DNA of 60,167 nt from JBJXGV01 sp046160485 (lineage in GTDB: Bacteria; Orphanbacterota; Orphanbacteria; JBJXGV01): contig JBJXGV010000017.1 in assembly GCA_046160485.1 (NCBI GenBank), positions 1 through 60,167 of the forward strand, given 5' to 3'. Of this stretch, positions 23,736 to 31,664 are shown in pieces. The position numbers and the translations under genes are program-made. The notes beneath the pieces were generated by a model. That model had not been told where the DNA came from and ran no database searches. It saw nothing but the letters and a program-made list of their open reading frames with translations. Within the stretch, counting starts at the first letter, position 1, and every line of letters begins with the position of its first letter.

Positions 23736-25448
23736 ATGCGATCGTTCGTCGCCGCAATCGCCGGACTCGTCGGGCTCGGCGCGCTCGGCGCGCTCTGCGC
23801 CGCGACGAGCGCGCGGGCGTTCCCCGGGCCGGGTCAGCAATACACCGTCAAGGAAGATCTCGGAGTTCTCCCAGGCCACACATATAGCTCGGCCCGCGCG
23901 ATCAACGCGTCGCGCCAGATTACGGGACAGAGCGGCTTCGGAAGCGGCGGGTTTCTCTGGAGACCTCCCGGCCCCATGGTCGTGCTCGAGCCCTCGGAAA
24001 ACACGCGCGCCGGAACCGACATCAACGACGCGGGGCAAGTCGCCGGCGACGGGTTCGGCTTCACCTATGTCAACGACGCGTTTCTCTGGACACCTCCTGG
24101 CCCCGCCGTCGGCCTCGACGGCCCACCGGGAATCCTATTCGACGAGTACGCGTCCGGAATCAACGAGAGCGGCGACGTCGTCGGGGCGTGGGAGGATCCT
24201 CCGCTGAAGCCGTGCATCTGGTACGACGGGAATAGCCCGGCGACGAACATCGGGACGCTCGGCGGCACCGGCGGATTCGCCACCGACATCAACGAATCCG
24301 GCGCCGTCGTCGGCTCGTCCTATCTGCCAGGCGACGTGATACAGCGTGGCTTCTACTGGACGGCGAACGGCGGGATGCAAGACCTCGGCGCGGAGGTCGC
24401 GAACGGATCGAGCATCGCGCGCGGCATCAACGACTCGAACAGGATCGTGGGATCCGTAACGACCGGAGGCGTCGAACACGCCGCGTATTGGCCGGGCCCA
24501 GGCCAGGCGGTCGTCGACCTCGGGACCATCGCCGGCTCCACTTCGCGGGCGAACGCGATCAACAACAACGGGACGATCGTCGGTAGGACGACGACGAGCG
24601 CGATGAACAACGATCAGCGCGCGTTTCGGAAGAAGTCCGGCGGGAGCATGGGCAGTCTCGGCACGCTCGGCGGCGCCACGAGCGAGGCGCACGACGTGAA
24701 CGCGAACGGTCACATTGTCGGCGAGGCCAAACTCGCCAACGGCGACACCCACGCCGTCGCGTGGTGGACCTACACCGTTCCGCCGATTTCTTGCGCATGC
24801 GCCATGACCGCGCCTCCCGGGCCGGGTCAGTACCTCCAGGTTTTCGTCGCGGCGACTGCCGCCCTCGACCCGCGCCTCATCGATCCGATCACGGTCACGT
24901 TCGGCGACTCCGAGGGTGACGACACTCCCGTCGCGCGCCATCCGTTCACCGGCGCACTCCTGGCGCGACTCGTCGATCAAACCGGCGACGGACTTCTCGA
25001 TCTCGTCCTCGATTTCGAGAAAGCTGTGCTCGAGTCGAATGGAGACTGGACGCGCACGACGACCGAACTGTGGATTCAGGGGGCGACGCTCGACCGCGCC
25101 GACGGATTCTCGGGTATCGTGCCGCTCGATCCGACGAGCGTCCCCGGCGGGGCGCCGGTTGTCGAGGCGAGCGCGCCGCACCTCTTCGCGCCATCGCCGA
25201 ACCCGGTCACCGCCACGACGCAGATCGCGTTCGAACTTCCGCGCGCCGGCGACGTCGACCTCGCGATCTTCGACACGTCGGGCCGCCGCGTCGCAACGCT
25301 CGCACGCGGGCCGCACGAGCGCGGCCGATCCGTGGCCGCGTGGGATCGCCGGCTCGCCGATGGTCGCCTCGCTACCGCCGGCGTCTACTTCGTGCGGCTC
25401 GGTGCCGCGAGCGTCGAGCGGGTCGCGAAACTGGTCGTGCTCGACTAG
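23736..25448 (+). CDS. Secreted HAF-repeat protein with C-terminal sorting-type domain
   Basis: 570 residues from ATG 23736 (signal M-R-S-F-V-A-A-I-A-G-L-V-G-L). Residues about 40-355 carry repeats of the HAF extracellular family, with I-N-x-x-G-x-V-V-G and L-G-T-L-G-G recurring at 45-50 residue spacing. A Ca-binding-like region (D-S-E-G-D-D, D-Q-T-G-D-G-L-L-D-L-V-L-D-F) follows near residues 390-435. The last 85 residues form a FlgD/T9SS-like beta domain (S-P-N-P-V, F-D-T-S-G-R-R-V-A-T-L, G-V-Y-F-V-R-L). The name is structural only; the biological role of HAF repeats is unknown. Likely exported to the cell surface or medium. Confidence 0.85.
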   Translation: MRSFVAAIAGLVGLGALGALCAATSARAFPGPGQQYTVKEDLGVLPGHTYSSARAINASRQITGQSGFGSGGFLWRPPGPMVVLEPSENTRAGTDINDAGQVAGDGFGFTYVNDAFLWTPPGPAVGLDGPPGILFDEYASGINESGDVVGAWEDPPLKPCIWYDGNSPATNIGTLGGTGGFATDINESGAVVGSSYLPGDVIQRGFYWTANGGMQDLGAEVANGSSIARGINDSNRIVGSVTTGGVEHAAYWPGPGQAVVDLGTIAGSTSRANAINNNGTIVGRTTTSAMNNDQRAFRKKSGGSMGSLGTLGGATSEAHDVNANGHIVGEAKLANGDTHAVAWWTYTVPPISCACAMTAPPGPGQYLQVFVAATAALDPRLIDPITVTFGDSEGDDTPVARHPFTGALLARLVDQTGDGLLDLVLDFEKAVLESNGDWTRTTTELWIQGATLDRADGFSGIVPLDPTSVPGGAPVVEASAPHLFAPSPNPVTATTQIAFELPRAGDVDLAIFDTSGRRVATLARGPHERGRSVAAWDRRLADGRLATAGVYFVRLGAASVERVAKLVVLD

Positions 25449-25604
25449 TCAGTCCTTCCACGCGTCGCCCGGCATGATTCGCCGCGGACCGGGCCGGCAT
25501 TTATAGGGAGTTTAGGGAAATTACAAGGCCAAGCTAACTTCCTTAATATCCGTATGAACGCAGGCGGGACAGGGATGCACCCAAGCCATCTCGATCCCTG
25601 ATCA

Positions 25605-25643
25605 CCAGATATTTCTGGCTGCGTAACCAGGCAAATCTGGCTG
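25605..25643. repeat. Two 17-nt direct repeats with internal dyads beside tRNA-Glu
   Basis: CCAGATATTTCTGGCTG (25605-25621) and CCAGGCAAATCTGGCTG (25627-25643) are separated by CGTAA, giving a 22-nt period. Each copy can fold (CCAGA/TCTGG and CCAG/CTGG). They lie about 40 nt beyond the 3' end of tRNA-Glu in an AT-rich patch (about 25500-25680), near another inverted repeat CAGGGAT/ATCCCTG. They could be protein-binding sites or an integration remnant. Confidence 0.5.
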
Positions 25644-25683
25644 TAATTCCGAAGGCAGATCCTCGTTACTCGGTGGGGAGATT

Positions 25684-25761
25684 TGGTGTCCCCAACGGGA
25701 TTCGAACCCGTGTTTCAGCCTTGAAAGGGCCGCGTCCTAGGCCAGGCTGGACGATGGGGAC
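25684..25761 (-). tRNA. tRNA-Glu (anticodon UUC)
   Basis: The minus strand gives a full cloverleaf: acceptor GTCCCCA pairing with the 3' TGGGGAC, D-arm with GCCTGGCCTAGGAC, anticodon loop CTTTCAA (anticodon TTC), and T-arm CGGGTTCGAATCCCG. The discriminator is A and CCA is encoded, so the gene is 78 nt. It stands alone between convergent genes. Confidence 0.95.
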
Positions 25762-25929
25762 ACCGCGAGCGGCGGGCGAAGCGAGCGCAGGTGCGCTCGA
25801 AAACAGGGCGCGAATCTATCAGACGCCCCGCGGGCCCGCAAGCGCGATCATCGCTGACCGCGCGCACCGCGCCTTCGTCCGCGCGTCCGATCCGCCGCAT
25901 CCGATCACCGGCGCCCGGCACCCGCACCA

Positions 25930-27681
25930 TCACTCCACCGTCGCGAGCGCGAGATTGAGTCCGCGCTCCGCGAACACGAGTTGCCCGCCGACCCACGTGC
26001 CGAGCACGCGCACGCGCGGAAGCTCGCGCGCGTCGACCTCGAGCGGGTTCGCGTCGAGCAGCACGCAGTCCGCTTCCTTGCCGACCGCGAGCGTGCCGAG
26101 CCGCGCCTCGTCGAAGCTCGCGTACGCCGCGCCCGACGTGAACGCCTCGAGCGCCTCGAGGCGCGTGACGCGCTCGCCCGGCATCCACCCGCCGCGCGGC
26201 TCGCCGCCCGCGTCCTGCCGCGTCACCGCCGCGTAGACGCCGAGGAGCGGGCGGTGGCTTTCGACGGGGCAATCGGATCCGAAAGCGACGCGCGCCCCCG
26301 AATCGATCAGACTCCGCCATGCGTAGCCCCCGCGTATGCGTTCCGCGCCCACCCGCGCCTCGGCCCACGGCATGTCCGACGTCGCGTGCGTCGGCTGCAT
26401 CGATGCAATCACTCCGAGCGCGCCGAAGCGCGCGATATCCGCCGGCGCGAGAATCTGCGCGTGCTCGATGCGCGGGCGCCGGTCGACGCTCGCGCCCTCC
26501 GCGCTCCCGCGCAGGAGCGCTTCGTATCGATCGAGCGTCATCCGGTTGGCCCGGTCGCCGATCGCGTGCGTCGCAATCTGAAACCCGCGCTCCCACGCGA
26601 GGCTCGTCAAGTGCGTGAACTCCTCGTCGTCGAGCTGCAGCAGCCCGGTGTTCGCGGGGTCGTCGGAGTACGGCGTCTCCATCGCGGCGCCGCGGCTTCC
26701 GAGCGCGCCGTCGAGGTGGATCTTCACGCCGCGCACGGTCAGCCGCTCGTTCCACCGCGGCACGCGAGGCCCCGCCTCGACGACGCGCAGGAACCCCGGG
26801 TCCTCCGTGTCGACGAACGAGTAGACGCGAATCGGGAGCCGCCCGGCTGCGTCCATGCGTGCGAGGGCGTCGAGGGTGCGTACGTCGGTCCCCGCGTCGT
26901 GGACGCCCGTGAGCCCCGCGGCAGCGCACGCGCGCACCGCGACAGTGAGGATGCTGTCGCGTTCAGCGTCTGTGGGCTCGGGGATGATGCTGCTCACGGC
27001 GTCCGTTGCTGCGTCGATGAGAAGGCCGGTCGGTTCGCCGGCGGCGTCGCGCACGATGCGGCCGCCCGGCGGGTCGGGCGTCGCGGCGGTGATCCCCGCG
27101 CGCTCGAGCGCCGCGCGACTCGCGAGCGCCGCGTGCCCGTCGACGCGCCGCAGATACACGAGCCGCCCCGGCACGGCCGCGTCGATCGCCGCGCTCGTCG
27201 GAAATTCCTTCTCGTCCCAATCGTTCTGATCCCAGCCGCGGCCGACGATCCATTGGCCAGCAGGGAGCGCCGCCGCGCGTTCGCCGACACGCATGACGAC
27301 ATCCTCCCAGCTCTTCGTGCCGACGAGATTGAGCGTGCGCAGGATCGTGCCGAAGTTGCGCAGATGAAAGTGCGCGTCCGTGAAGCCGGGCAGAAGCGTG
27401 CCGCCCGCCAGGTCGACGACGCGCGTCGCGGGGCCGCACCATGGCGCGAGGCCGTCGGCGTCGCCGGCGTAGACGATGCGCGTCCCCTTCACGGCGAGCG
27501 CCTCGACCGCGCCGCCCTTCTCCCCTTCGAGCGTGAGAATCGTCCCGCCGCGGTAGACCCAGTCGGCGGCTTCGTCGGGCGTGCCGCTGCCGAGGAACGC
27601 GACGAGGCAGAGCGCGGCGAGCGCGCCGGCGACGAGGCCGCGCGACCGGCAGAGCCGCCGGTAGAGCGACTCGGCGCTCAT
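25930..27681 (-). CDS. Amidohydrolase family protein (YtcJ/Amidohydro_3 type)
   Basis: 583 residues from ATG 27681, overlapping the lexA stop (ATGA). A hydrophobic segment near residues 14-32 (G-A-L-A-A-L-C-L-V-A-F-L-G-S-G) suggests export or membrane anchoring. Metal-dependent hydrolase features: G-F-T-D-A-H-F-H-L, then W-I-V-G-R-G-W-D-Q-N-D-W, V-K-I-H-L-D-G-A-L-G-S-R-G, T-H-A-I-G-D-R-A-N, R-I-E-H-A-Q, and the metal aspartate in F-G-S-D-C-P-V-E. These fit the YtcJ-like group, whose natural substrates are mostly unknown amides or N-acyl compounds. The coupling to lexA is unusual and implies expression from the lexA promoter. Confidence 0.88.
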   Translation of the reverse strand: MSAESLYRRLCRSRGLVAGALAALCLVAFLGSGTPDEAADWVYRGGTILTLEGEKGGAVEALAVKGTRIVYAGDADGLAPWCGPATRVVDLAGGTLLPGFTDAHFHLRNFGTILRTLNLVGTKSWEDVVMRVGERAAALPAGQWIVGRGWDQNDWDEKEFPTSAAIDAAVPGRLVYLRRVDGHAALASRAALERAGITAATPDPPGGRIVRDAAGEPTGLLIDAATDAVSSIIPEPTDAERDSILTVAVRACAAAGLTGVHDAGTDVRTLDALARMDAAGRLPIRVYSFVDTEDPGFLRVVEAGPRVPRWNERLTVRGVKIHLDGALGSRGAAMETPYSDDPANTGLLQLDDEEFTHLTSLAWERGFQIATHAIGDRANRMTLDRYEALLRGSAEGASVDRRPRIEHAQILAPADIARFGALGVIASMQPTHATSDMPWAEARVGAERIRGGYAWRSLIDSGARVAFGSDCPVESHRPLLGVYAAVTRQDAGGEPRGGWMPGERVTRLEALEAFTSGAAYASFDEARLGTLAVGKEADCVLLDANPLEVDARELPRVRVLGTWVGGQLVFAERGLNLALATVE

Positions 27682-28310
27682 GGCATCTTCCTGACGAGGC
27701 CGACGACGCGGCCGACGATGCGAAACTCTTCGCTCGCGGGATCGACGATGATCGGCGCGTGGCGCGGGTTCTCCGGCTGAAGGCGGACGCGATCTTCCTC
27801 CGGAAAGAAGCGCTTCACTGTGGCCTCGTCGCCGACGAGCGCGACGACGATCTCGCCCGCGATCGCGCTCTCCTGCGGCTTCACAACGATGAAATCGCCC
27901 TCTTGGATGTGCGCGTCGATCATGCTGTCGCCGACGACGCGCAGGAGGAACGTGCCGTCGCCGTGGACGAGGCTCGAGTCGAGGGTGAGGACTTCGTCGA
28001 CGTTTTCGACCGCGAGGATCGGCGAGCCAGCGGCGATGCGGCCGACGAGCGGCAGATCGACCGTGTTGCGTTCGCGCTCGCGCGCGGCGGCCGCGGTGCG
28101 CGCAGGAATCTCGATGGCGCGCGACAGCTCGCGCTCGCGCTTGATGAAGCCCTTCCGCTCGAGCGCCGCGAGATGGTCCGCGGCCGCCTTCGGCGATTTG
28201 AACCCGAAGCGCTTCGTGATGTCGCGAATGGAGGGTGGGAATCCGCGCTCCTCGATGTACTCAATGAGGAACGCGTAGATCTCTTCTTGTCGTTCGGTGA
28301 GGTTTCTCAC
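27678..28310 (-). CDS. lexA: LexA repressor (SOS regulator, autoprotease)
   Basis: 210 residues from GTG 28310, which has a perfect AGGAGG 6 nt upstream; an upstream TTG at 28376 in the same frame has no ribosome site. The N-terminal winged helix-turn-helix spans residues 1-65 (L-T-E-R-Q-E-E-I-Y, S-I-R-D-I-T-K-R-F, A-A-D-H-L-A-A-L-E-R-K-G). The cleavage site is A94-G95 in R-I-A-A-G-S-P-I. Catalytic residues are S129 in G-D-S-M and K166 in A-T-V-K-R-F-F. It represses DNA-damage genes until RecA filaments trigger self-cleavage. The promoter region carries a candidate self-operator at 28353-28370. Confidence 0.96.
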   Translation of the reverse strand: MRNLTERQEEIYAFLIEYIEERGFPPSIRDITKRFGFKSPKAAADHLAALERKGFIKRERELSRAIEIPARTAAAARERERNTVDLPLVGRIAAGSPILAVENVDEVLTLDSSLVHGDGTFLLRVVGDSMIDAHIQEGDFIVVKPQESAIAGEIVVALVGDEATVKRFFPEEDRVRLQPENPRHAPIIVDPASEEFRIVGRVVGLVRKMP

Positions 28311-28352
28311 GGGCGGCCTCCTCTGCCTTTTCTGAATTGGCCGCCAGATGGT

Positions 28353-28370
28353 GCTATACGGATGTATTGC
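28353..28370 (-). promoter_or_regulatory. Candidate LexA self-operator
   Basis: Plus-strand GCTATAC-GGAT-GTATTGC is an 18-nt dyad (13 of 14 arm bases symmetrical in consensus GCWATAC-N4-GTATWGC). It lies 43 nt upstream of the lexA GTG and abuts a TTGACG hexamer (28371-28376, minus strand) inside an A/T-rich tract. Location and symmetry fit autoregulation. The sequence differs from the E. coli (CTGT-N8-ACAG) and Bacillus (GAAC-N4-GTTC) boxes, which is common among phyla. Confidence 0.5.
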
Positions 28371-28372
28371 CG

Positions 28373-29572
28373 TCAAACATTTTTTTGGCTTTTTGTTAAC
28401 CCTCGGAATTGTATGGGGATGCCGGGCGCGTCGGCGCCGCGAGCGCCGGCGGATGGCGGGAACGGGATTCCGCAGACGACACGCAAGAGCGCGTCGTATT
28501 CGGAGCGGCGGCGCGCGCGGTCGTAGCTGCCTGCGGCGAGCAGGCGCCCCCCGCTGCCCATCGACGCGAGCAGGTCGCGGCTCGCGAGGAGCCGCGTGAG
28601 CGCGTCCGCGATGGCGCTGGGGCTCGCATCGGCGACACGCTCGCCCGTCTCACCGTCGATGAGCGTCGCATCGAGCCGATCCTCGGGGATCGCGGAGAGG
28701 ACTGCGCGCCCACCGGCCATCGCGCGCACGACAGCGTCGTACGCGCCCGCCAGGTCGGCGCCCGGCACAACGAGAAGCAGCGCGATGCGCGCGACCGCGT
28801 CCGGCGACCACTCCGCGCCGAGATCGACGAGCGGCGCGCGCGCGCCGGGCGCGCCGAAGCGAACGCCGGGACATGCCGCGCGCAGCGACGCCACCATCGC
28901 GTCGGACGGCGCGCCCGCGAGCCCGACGAGCGGCGCCTCCGCCGTCGCGCCCTTCGTCCGCACCGCGCCGTCCGCGCCTGCCGCGCCCGTTGCACTAGCG
29001 ACGCCGACCGCGCTCATCGCACCGCCGCTCCCCCACTCCGGCAGCGGCCGCGGCGAGTACGCATCGAGATCGGCCGCGGGGTAGATCGTCGCGACGCGCT
29101 CCTCGGGCAGCCCCAGCGTGTCGACGAGCCGGTGCGTCATGCGTCGCGTGTGCGCGACGGTTTTCGCAAACGCATCGAGCGCCTTGCGCCGCTTCCACGG
29201 AAAAGCGTCGTCCTCGGTGAACGCGAGATAAATGCACGGCCGCTCGAGCCAGCTCGCAAGCCGCGGCGCCAGATCGAGCGCCGCGTCGCCGCCCGCGACG
29301 ACGAGCGCGGCCGGCTTCGCGCCGCCGAGGCCGAGGAGCGCGCGCCGCATCACGCCGACGTTGAAGGCCGGGCGCTCGAGCGGGCCGTGGAGTGCGATCG
29401 CGTCCCCGAGGCACGCACGCGCGCGCGCCTCGTGGCCGCGCGCGCCGCCGCGCATGAAGAGAACACTCGCGGAGAAAGTGGCGGGGTCGAGATCGCTCGC
29501 GATGCCGGCGAGATCGCCGGCCGCAAGATCGCGCGCGAGATCTTCGACGAGGAATGCGATGCGCGCGGCCAG
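28373..29572 (-). CDS. Glycosyltransferase, GT4-like (no canonical start codon)
   Basis: 399 residues if started at CTG 29572. The frame opens right after the stop of the upstream gene (29585) and has no ATG, GTG or TTG until ATG 29455, yet codons before that encode a typical GT4 first strand (A-A-R-I-A-F-L-V-E-D-L-A-R-D). ACG 29584 is another possible start. Later motifs: A-L-V-V-A-G-G-D, Y-L-A-F-T-E-D-D-A-F, Y-P-A-A-D-L-D-A-Y (second-domain entry), then a shortened C-terminal Rossmann half. An Ala/Gly-rich insertion at about residues 185-215 interrupts it. It may transfer sugar to a surface glycan; donor unknown. Confidence 0.65.
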   Translation of the reverse strand: MAARIAFLVEDLARDLAAGDLAGIASDLDPATFSASVLFMRGGARGHEARARACLGDAIALHGPLERPAFNVGVMRRALLGLGGAKPAALVVAGGDAALDLAPRLASWLERPCIYLAFTEDDAFPWKRRKALDAFAKTVAHTRRMTHRLVDTLGLPEERVATIYPAADLDAYSPRPLPEWGSGGAMSAVGVASATGAAGADGAVRTKGATAEAPLVGLAGAPSDAMVASLRAACPGVRFGAPGARAPLVDLGAEWSPDAVARIALLLVVPGADLAGAYDAVVRAMAGGRAVLSAIPEDRLDATLIDGETGERVADASPSAIADALTRLLASRDLLASMGSGGRLLAAGSYDRARRRSEYDALLRVVCGIPFPPSAGARGADAPGIPIQFRGLTKSQKNV

Positions 29573-29584
29573 AGGCCCGCCCGT

Positions 29585-31474
29585 CTAGGACCCGCTGGTC
29601 CCGATCGTGACGCGGCCGGCCGGGAAGACCGACGCCCGGTTCGTGAGCGGGCGCGTCACGGGCCCGCGCGAGATCCGCACGGCCGCGCGCGGCGGCGGCG
29701 CGTTCAACTGCGCGAGCGGCTGCGTCTCGAAGGCGCCGAGCGGCTCGATGAGCGCGTCTTCCATCACGGGAAGGATGAACGGCCCCGGGTCGTTATCGAG
29801 GCCCGGTTCAATCGTGACGAACACGCGGAAATCACCGCCATCGAGATCGAGTAGACCAGGAATGCCGCCGGAGACGCGAACGAACTCCTGGCCTGGGAAG
29901 AGCGGGCCGTCGCCGCGTCCGTCCTGATTGATGTCGATGCCGTCGGGGCCGGCTGTCGCGCCCGCCAAATCGTGGTCCGAGTCGAAGGTCGAGAGGAAGC
30001 GCCCTGTCGAATACGCCTCGCCCGTCGAGATGCGCGCGACCCACCCCTCGAAAACCCATCCGTCGCGAAGCACGGGAAGCGCGAGCGTGGTGCTATCGCC
30101 GATCTCTTCGCTGCGGCTCTCTTTGTAGAACCAGATCCCCGAGTCGAAGTCCGTCGTGTCATCGGCCGTCGTGAACGTGTTGAGGAAGTACGCGCCGCCG
30201 AGCGTCGAGAGATCGTAAATCGCGTTCGTTACCGCGGTGTCGGGCTTCAGCGTCGCGAACGAGTCGGCGACGGCGCCGCTTAGCATGATGCTGCGGCTCG
30301 GAATCGCGTCGGAGTCGCCCTCGGTTTCGACGGTGATAAAGATGCGCAGCGAGAGTAAGAGATCGCCCCCGGCGGTGAACGACGTAATCGGCGCGCCGGA
30401 GAGATCGACGATGTCGCCGCCGGTATCGAGCCGGAACTTGCCGATCGAGAGATTCACACCGTCGCGCGTGCGGTGCCACATCTCGAAGTGGCCGCCGCCG
30501 ATCGGCGCGAGTCCGGTGGGCTCGAGCGTCACGTCGCTCAACGCCGCGGGAATCGGCGCATCGAGCACCGTCAGGAAGAACGGCGCGGCGGAATTGTCCG
30601 GTTCCGGCTCGAGCGAGACCGCGGCGCTGAAGCCCCCCGCGTCGAGCACGAGCGGCGGAATGCTTCCCGAGGAATCGACGAAATCCTGCGCGGGAAACGC
30701 GAGGCCGTCGCCGAGGCCGTCGCCATTCTCGTCGCTGCCGAACCTGCCCGCACCTTGCCCGGCGCGATCGGAGTCGAAGTCGCAGAGGTCTGAGAATCGC
30801 CCGGTCGAATACGCGATCACGCCGCCTTGCGTCGGCCGCGTGACCCAGCCTTCATACGACCAGCCGGCGGCCGGCAGCTCCGGAAGCGCCGCGATCGTCG
30901 CGCTCGCGTCGCGCGCTCCCGCGGCGCAGTCGGAGAGGGTGAAGACGATCCCCCGATTGAAATCTTTCACGGTCTCGGTGGTCGGCGTGTTGAGGAAGTA
31001 GCTGCCATCGGCGGTCGAGTACGAAACGCCGAGCGCGCGCGGGTGCGAAACGGAGAGGTTCGCGGAGGCGCCGGAGAACGCGCCGCCGAGGATTCGCGTC
31101 GGCGCGGGCAATGCGGATGTGTCGTCGCCGGGCTCGAGCGAGATGAAAAACTCGGTGGCGCCGTTGATCGCGTCGGCCGGGTTGACGCGCAGGATGCCGT
31201 CGGTGACCTCCCGGCCAGCGAGGTCCGTGACCTTCCCCGCGGCGTTTACGCGGAACTTCCCGCCGCTTCGCGGTTGTCCGCCGACGACGAACCAGGCCTC
31301 GTAGTGCGAGGGACTCGGGTCGCCGAGGCCGGTCAGTTCGAGCGCGAACTCGCCGCGCTTCGTCGGGCGGCCGTCGGTGGGTGGCGCGATGGTCGTATCG
31401 TTCGAGCCGCACGCGGCGCCGGTGAGAAGGGCCGCGAGCAGAATAGACGTGCGAAGGAACGCTTTCCGGTTCAT
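29585..31474 (-). CDS. Lipoprotein with tandemly duplicated anti-sigma-factor-like beta modules
   Basis: 629 residues from ATG 31474 (CGGAG at 6-7 nt). Lipobox A-A-L-L-T-G-A-A-C at residue 22. Two halves of about 260 residues repeat the same order of motifs: L-T-G-L-x-P..H-Y-E-A-W (first) and P-T-G-L-A-P..H-F-E-M-W (second); G-K-F-R; a Y-F-L-N-T stretch; G-W-x-x-E-G-W-V; A-Y-S-T-G-R-F; D-x-N-x-D-G; and F-x-V-x-x-E-P. The E-A-W/E-M-W and G-G-K-F pieces resemble the RskA C-terminal (anti-sigma-K) fold. D-I-N-Q-D-G-R-G-D-G resembles a calcium-binding loop. Surface-exposed; function unknown. Confidence 0.8.
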   Translation of the reverse strand: MNRKAFLRTSILLAALLTGAACGSNDTTIAPPTDGRPTKRGEFALELTGLGDPSPSHYEAWFVVGGQPRSGGKFRVNAAGKVTDLAGREVTDGILRVNPADAINGATEFFISLEPGDDTSALPAPTRILGGAFSGASANLSVSHPRALGVSYSTADGSYFLNTPTTETVKDFNRGIVFTLSDCAAGARDASATIAALPELPAAGWSYEGWVTRPTQGGVIAYSTGRFSDLCDFDSDRAGQGAGRFGSDENGDGLGDGLAFPAQDFVDSSGSIPPLVLDAGGFSAAVSLEPEPDNSAAPFFLTVLDAPIPAALSDVTLEPTGLAPIGGGHFEMWHRTRDGVNLSIGKFRLDTGGDIVDLSGAPITSFTAGGDLLLSLRIFITVETEGDSDAIPSRSIMLSGAVADSFATLKPDTAVTNAIYDLSTLGGAYFLNTFTTADDTTDFDSGIWFYKESRSEEIGDSTTLALPVLRDGWVFEGWVARISTGEAYSTGRFLSTFDSDHDLAGATAGPDGIDINQDGRGDGPLFPGQEFVRVSGGIPGLLDLDGGDFRVFVTIEPGLDNDPGPFILPVMEDALIEPLGAFETQPLAQLNAPPPRAAVRISRGPVTRPLTNRASVFPAGRVTIGTSGS

Positions 31475-31664
31475 CGATCGCTCCGTGTGCTCCGGGAAAT
31501 CCGGCGCGGCGGCGCCGCGGGCCGGCAGAACGGACTCGGGAGAAGTCGCGCGAGCGTAGCGGCTCGCGTGATGCTGCTCAAGCGAAAAATCCCGCACTCG
31601 CGACCCGAGACGCCCCGATGTATAGTGCTCTGTCCTTTTCCGTTGTCGTGAGGAGTTGACGCCT

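Noticed and set aside
28311..28376. Upstream TTG start for lexA
   Set aside because: It overlaps the candidate operator and has no ribosome site, whereas GTG 28310 has a perfect AGGAGG and begins at the conserved L-T-E-R-Q.
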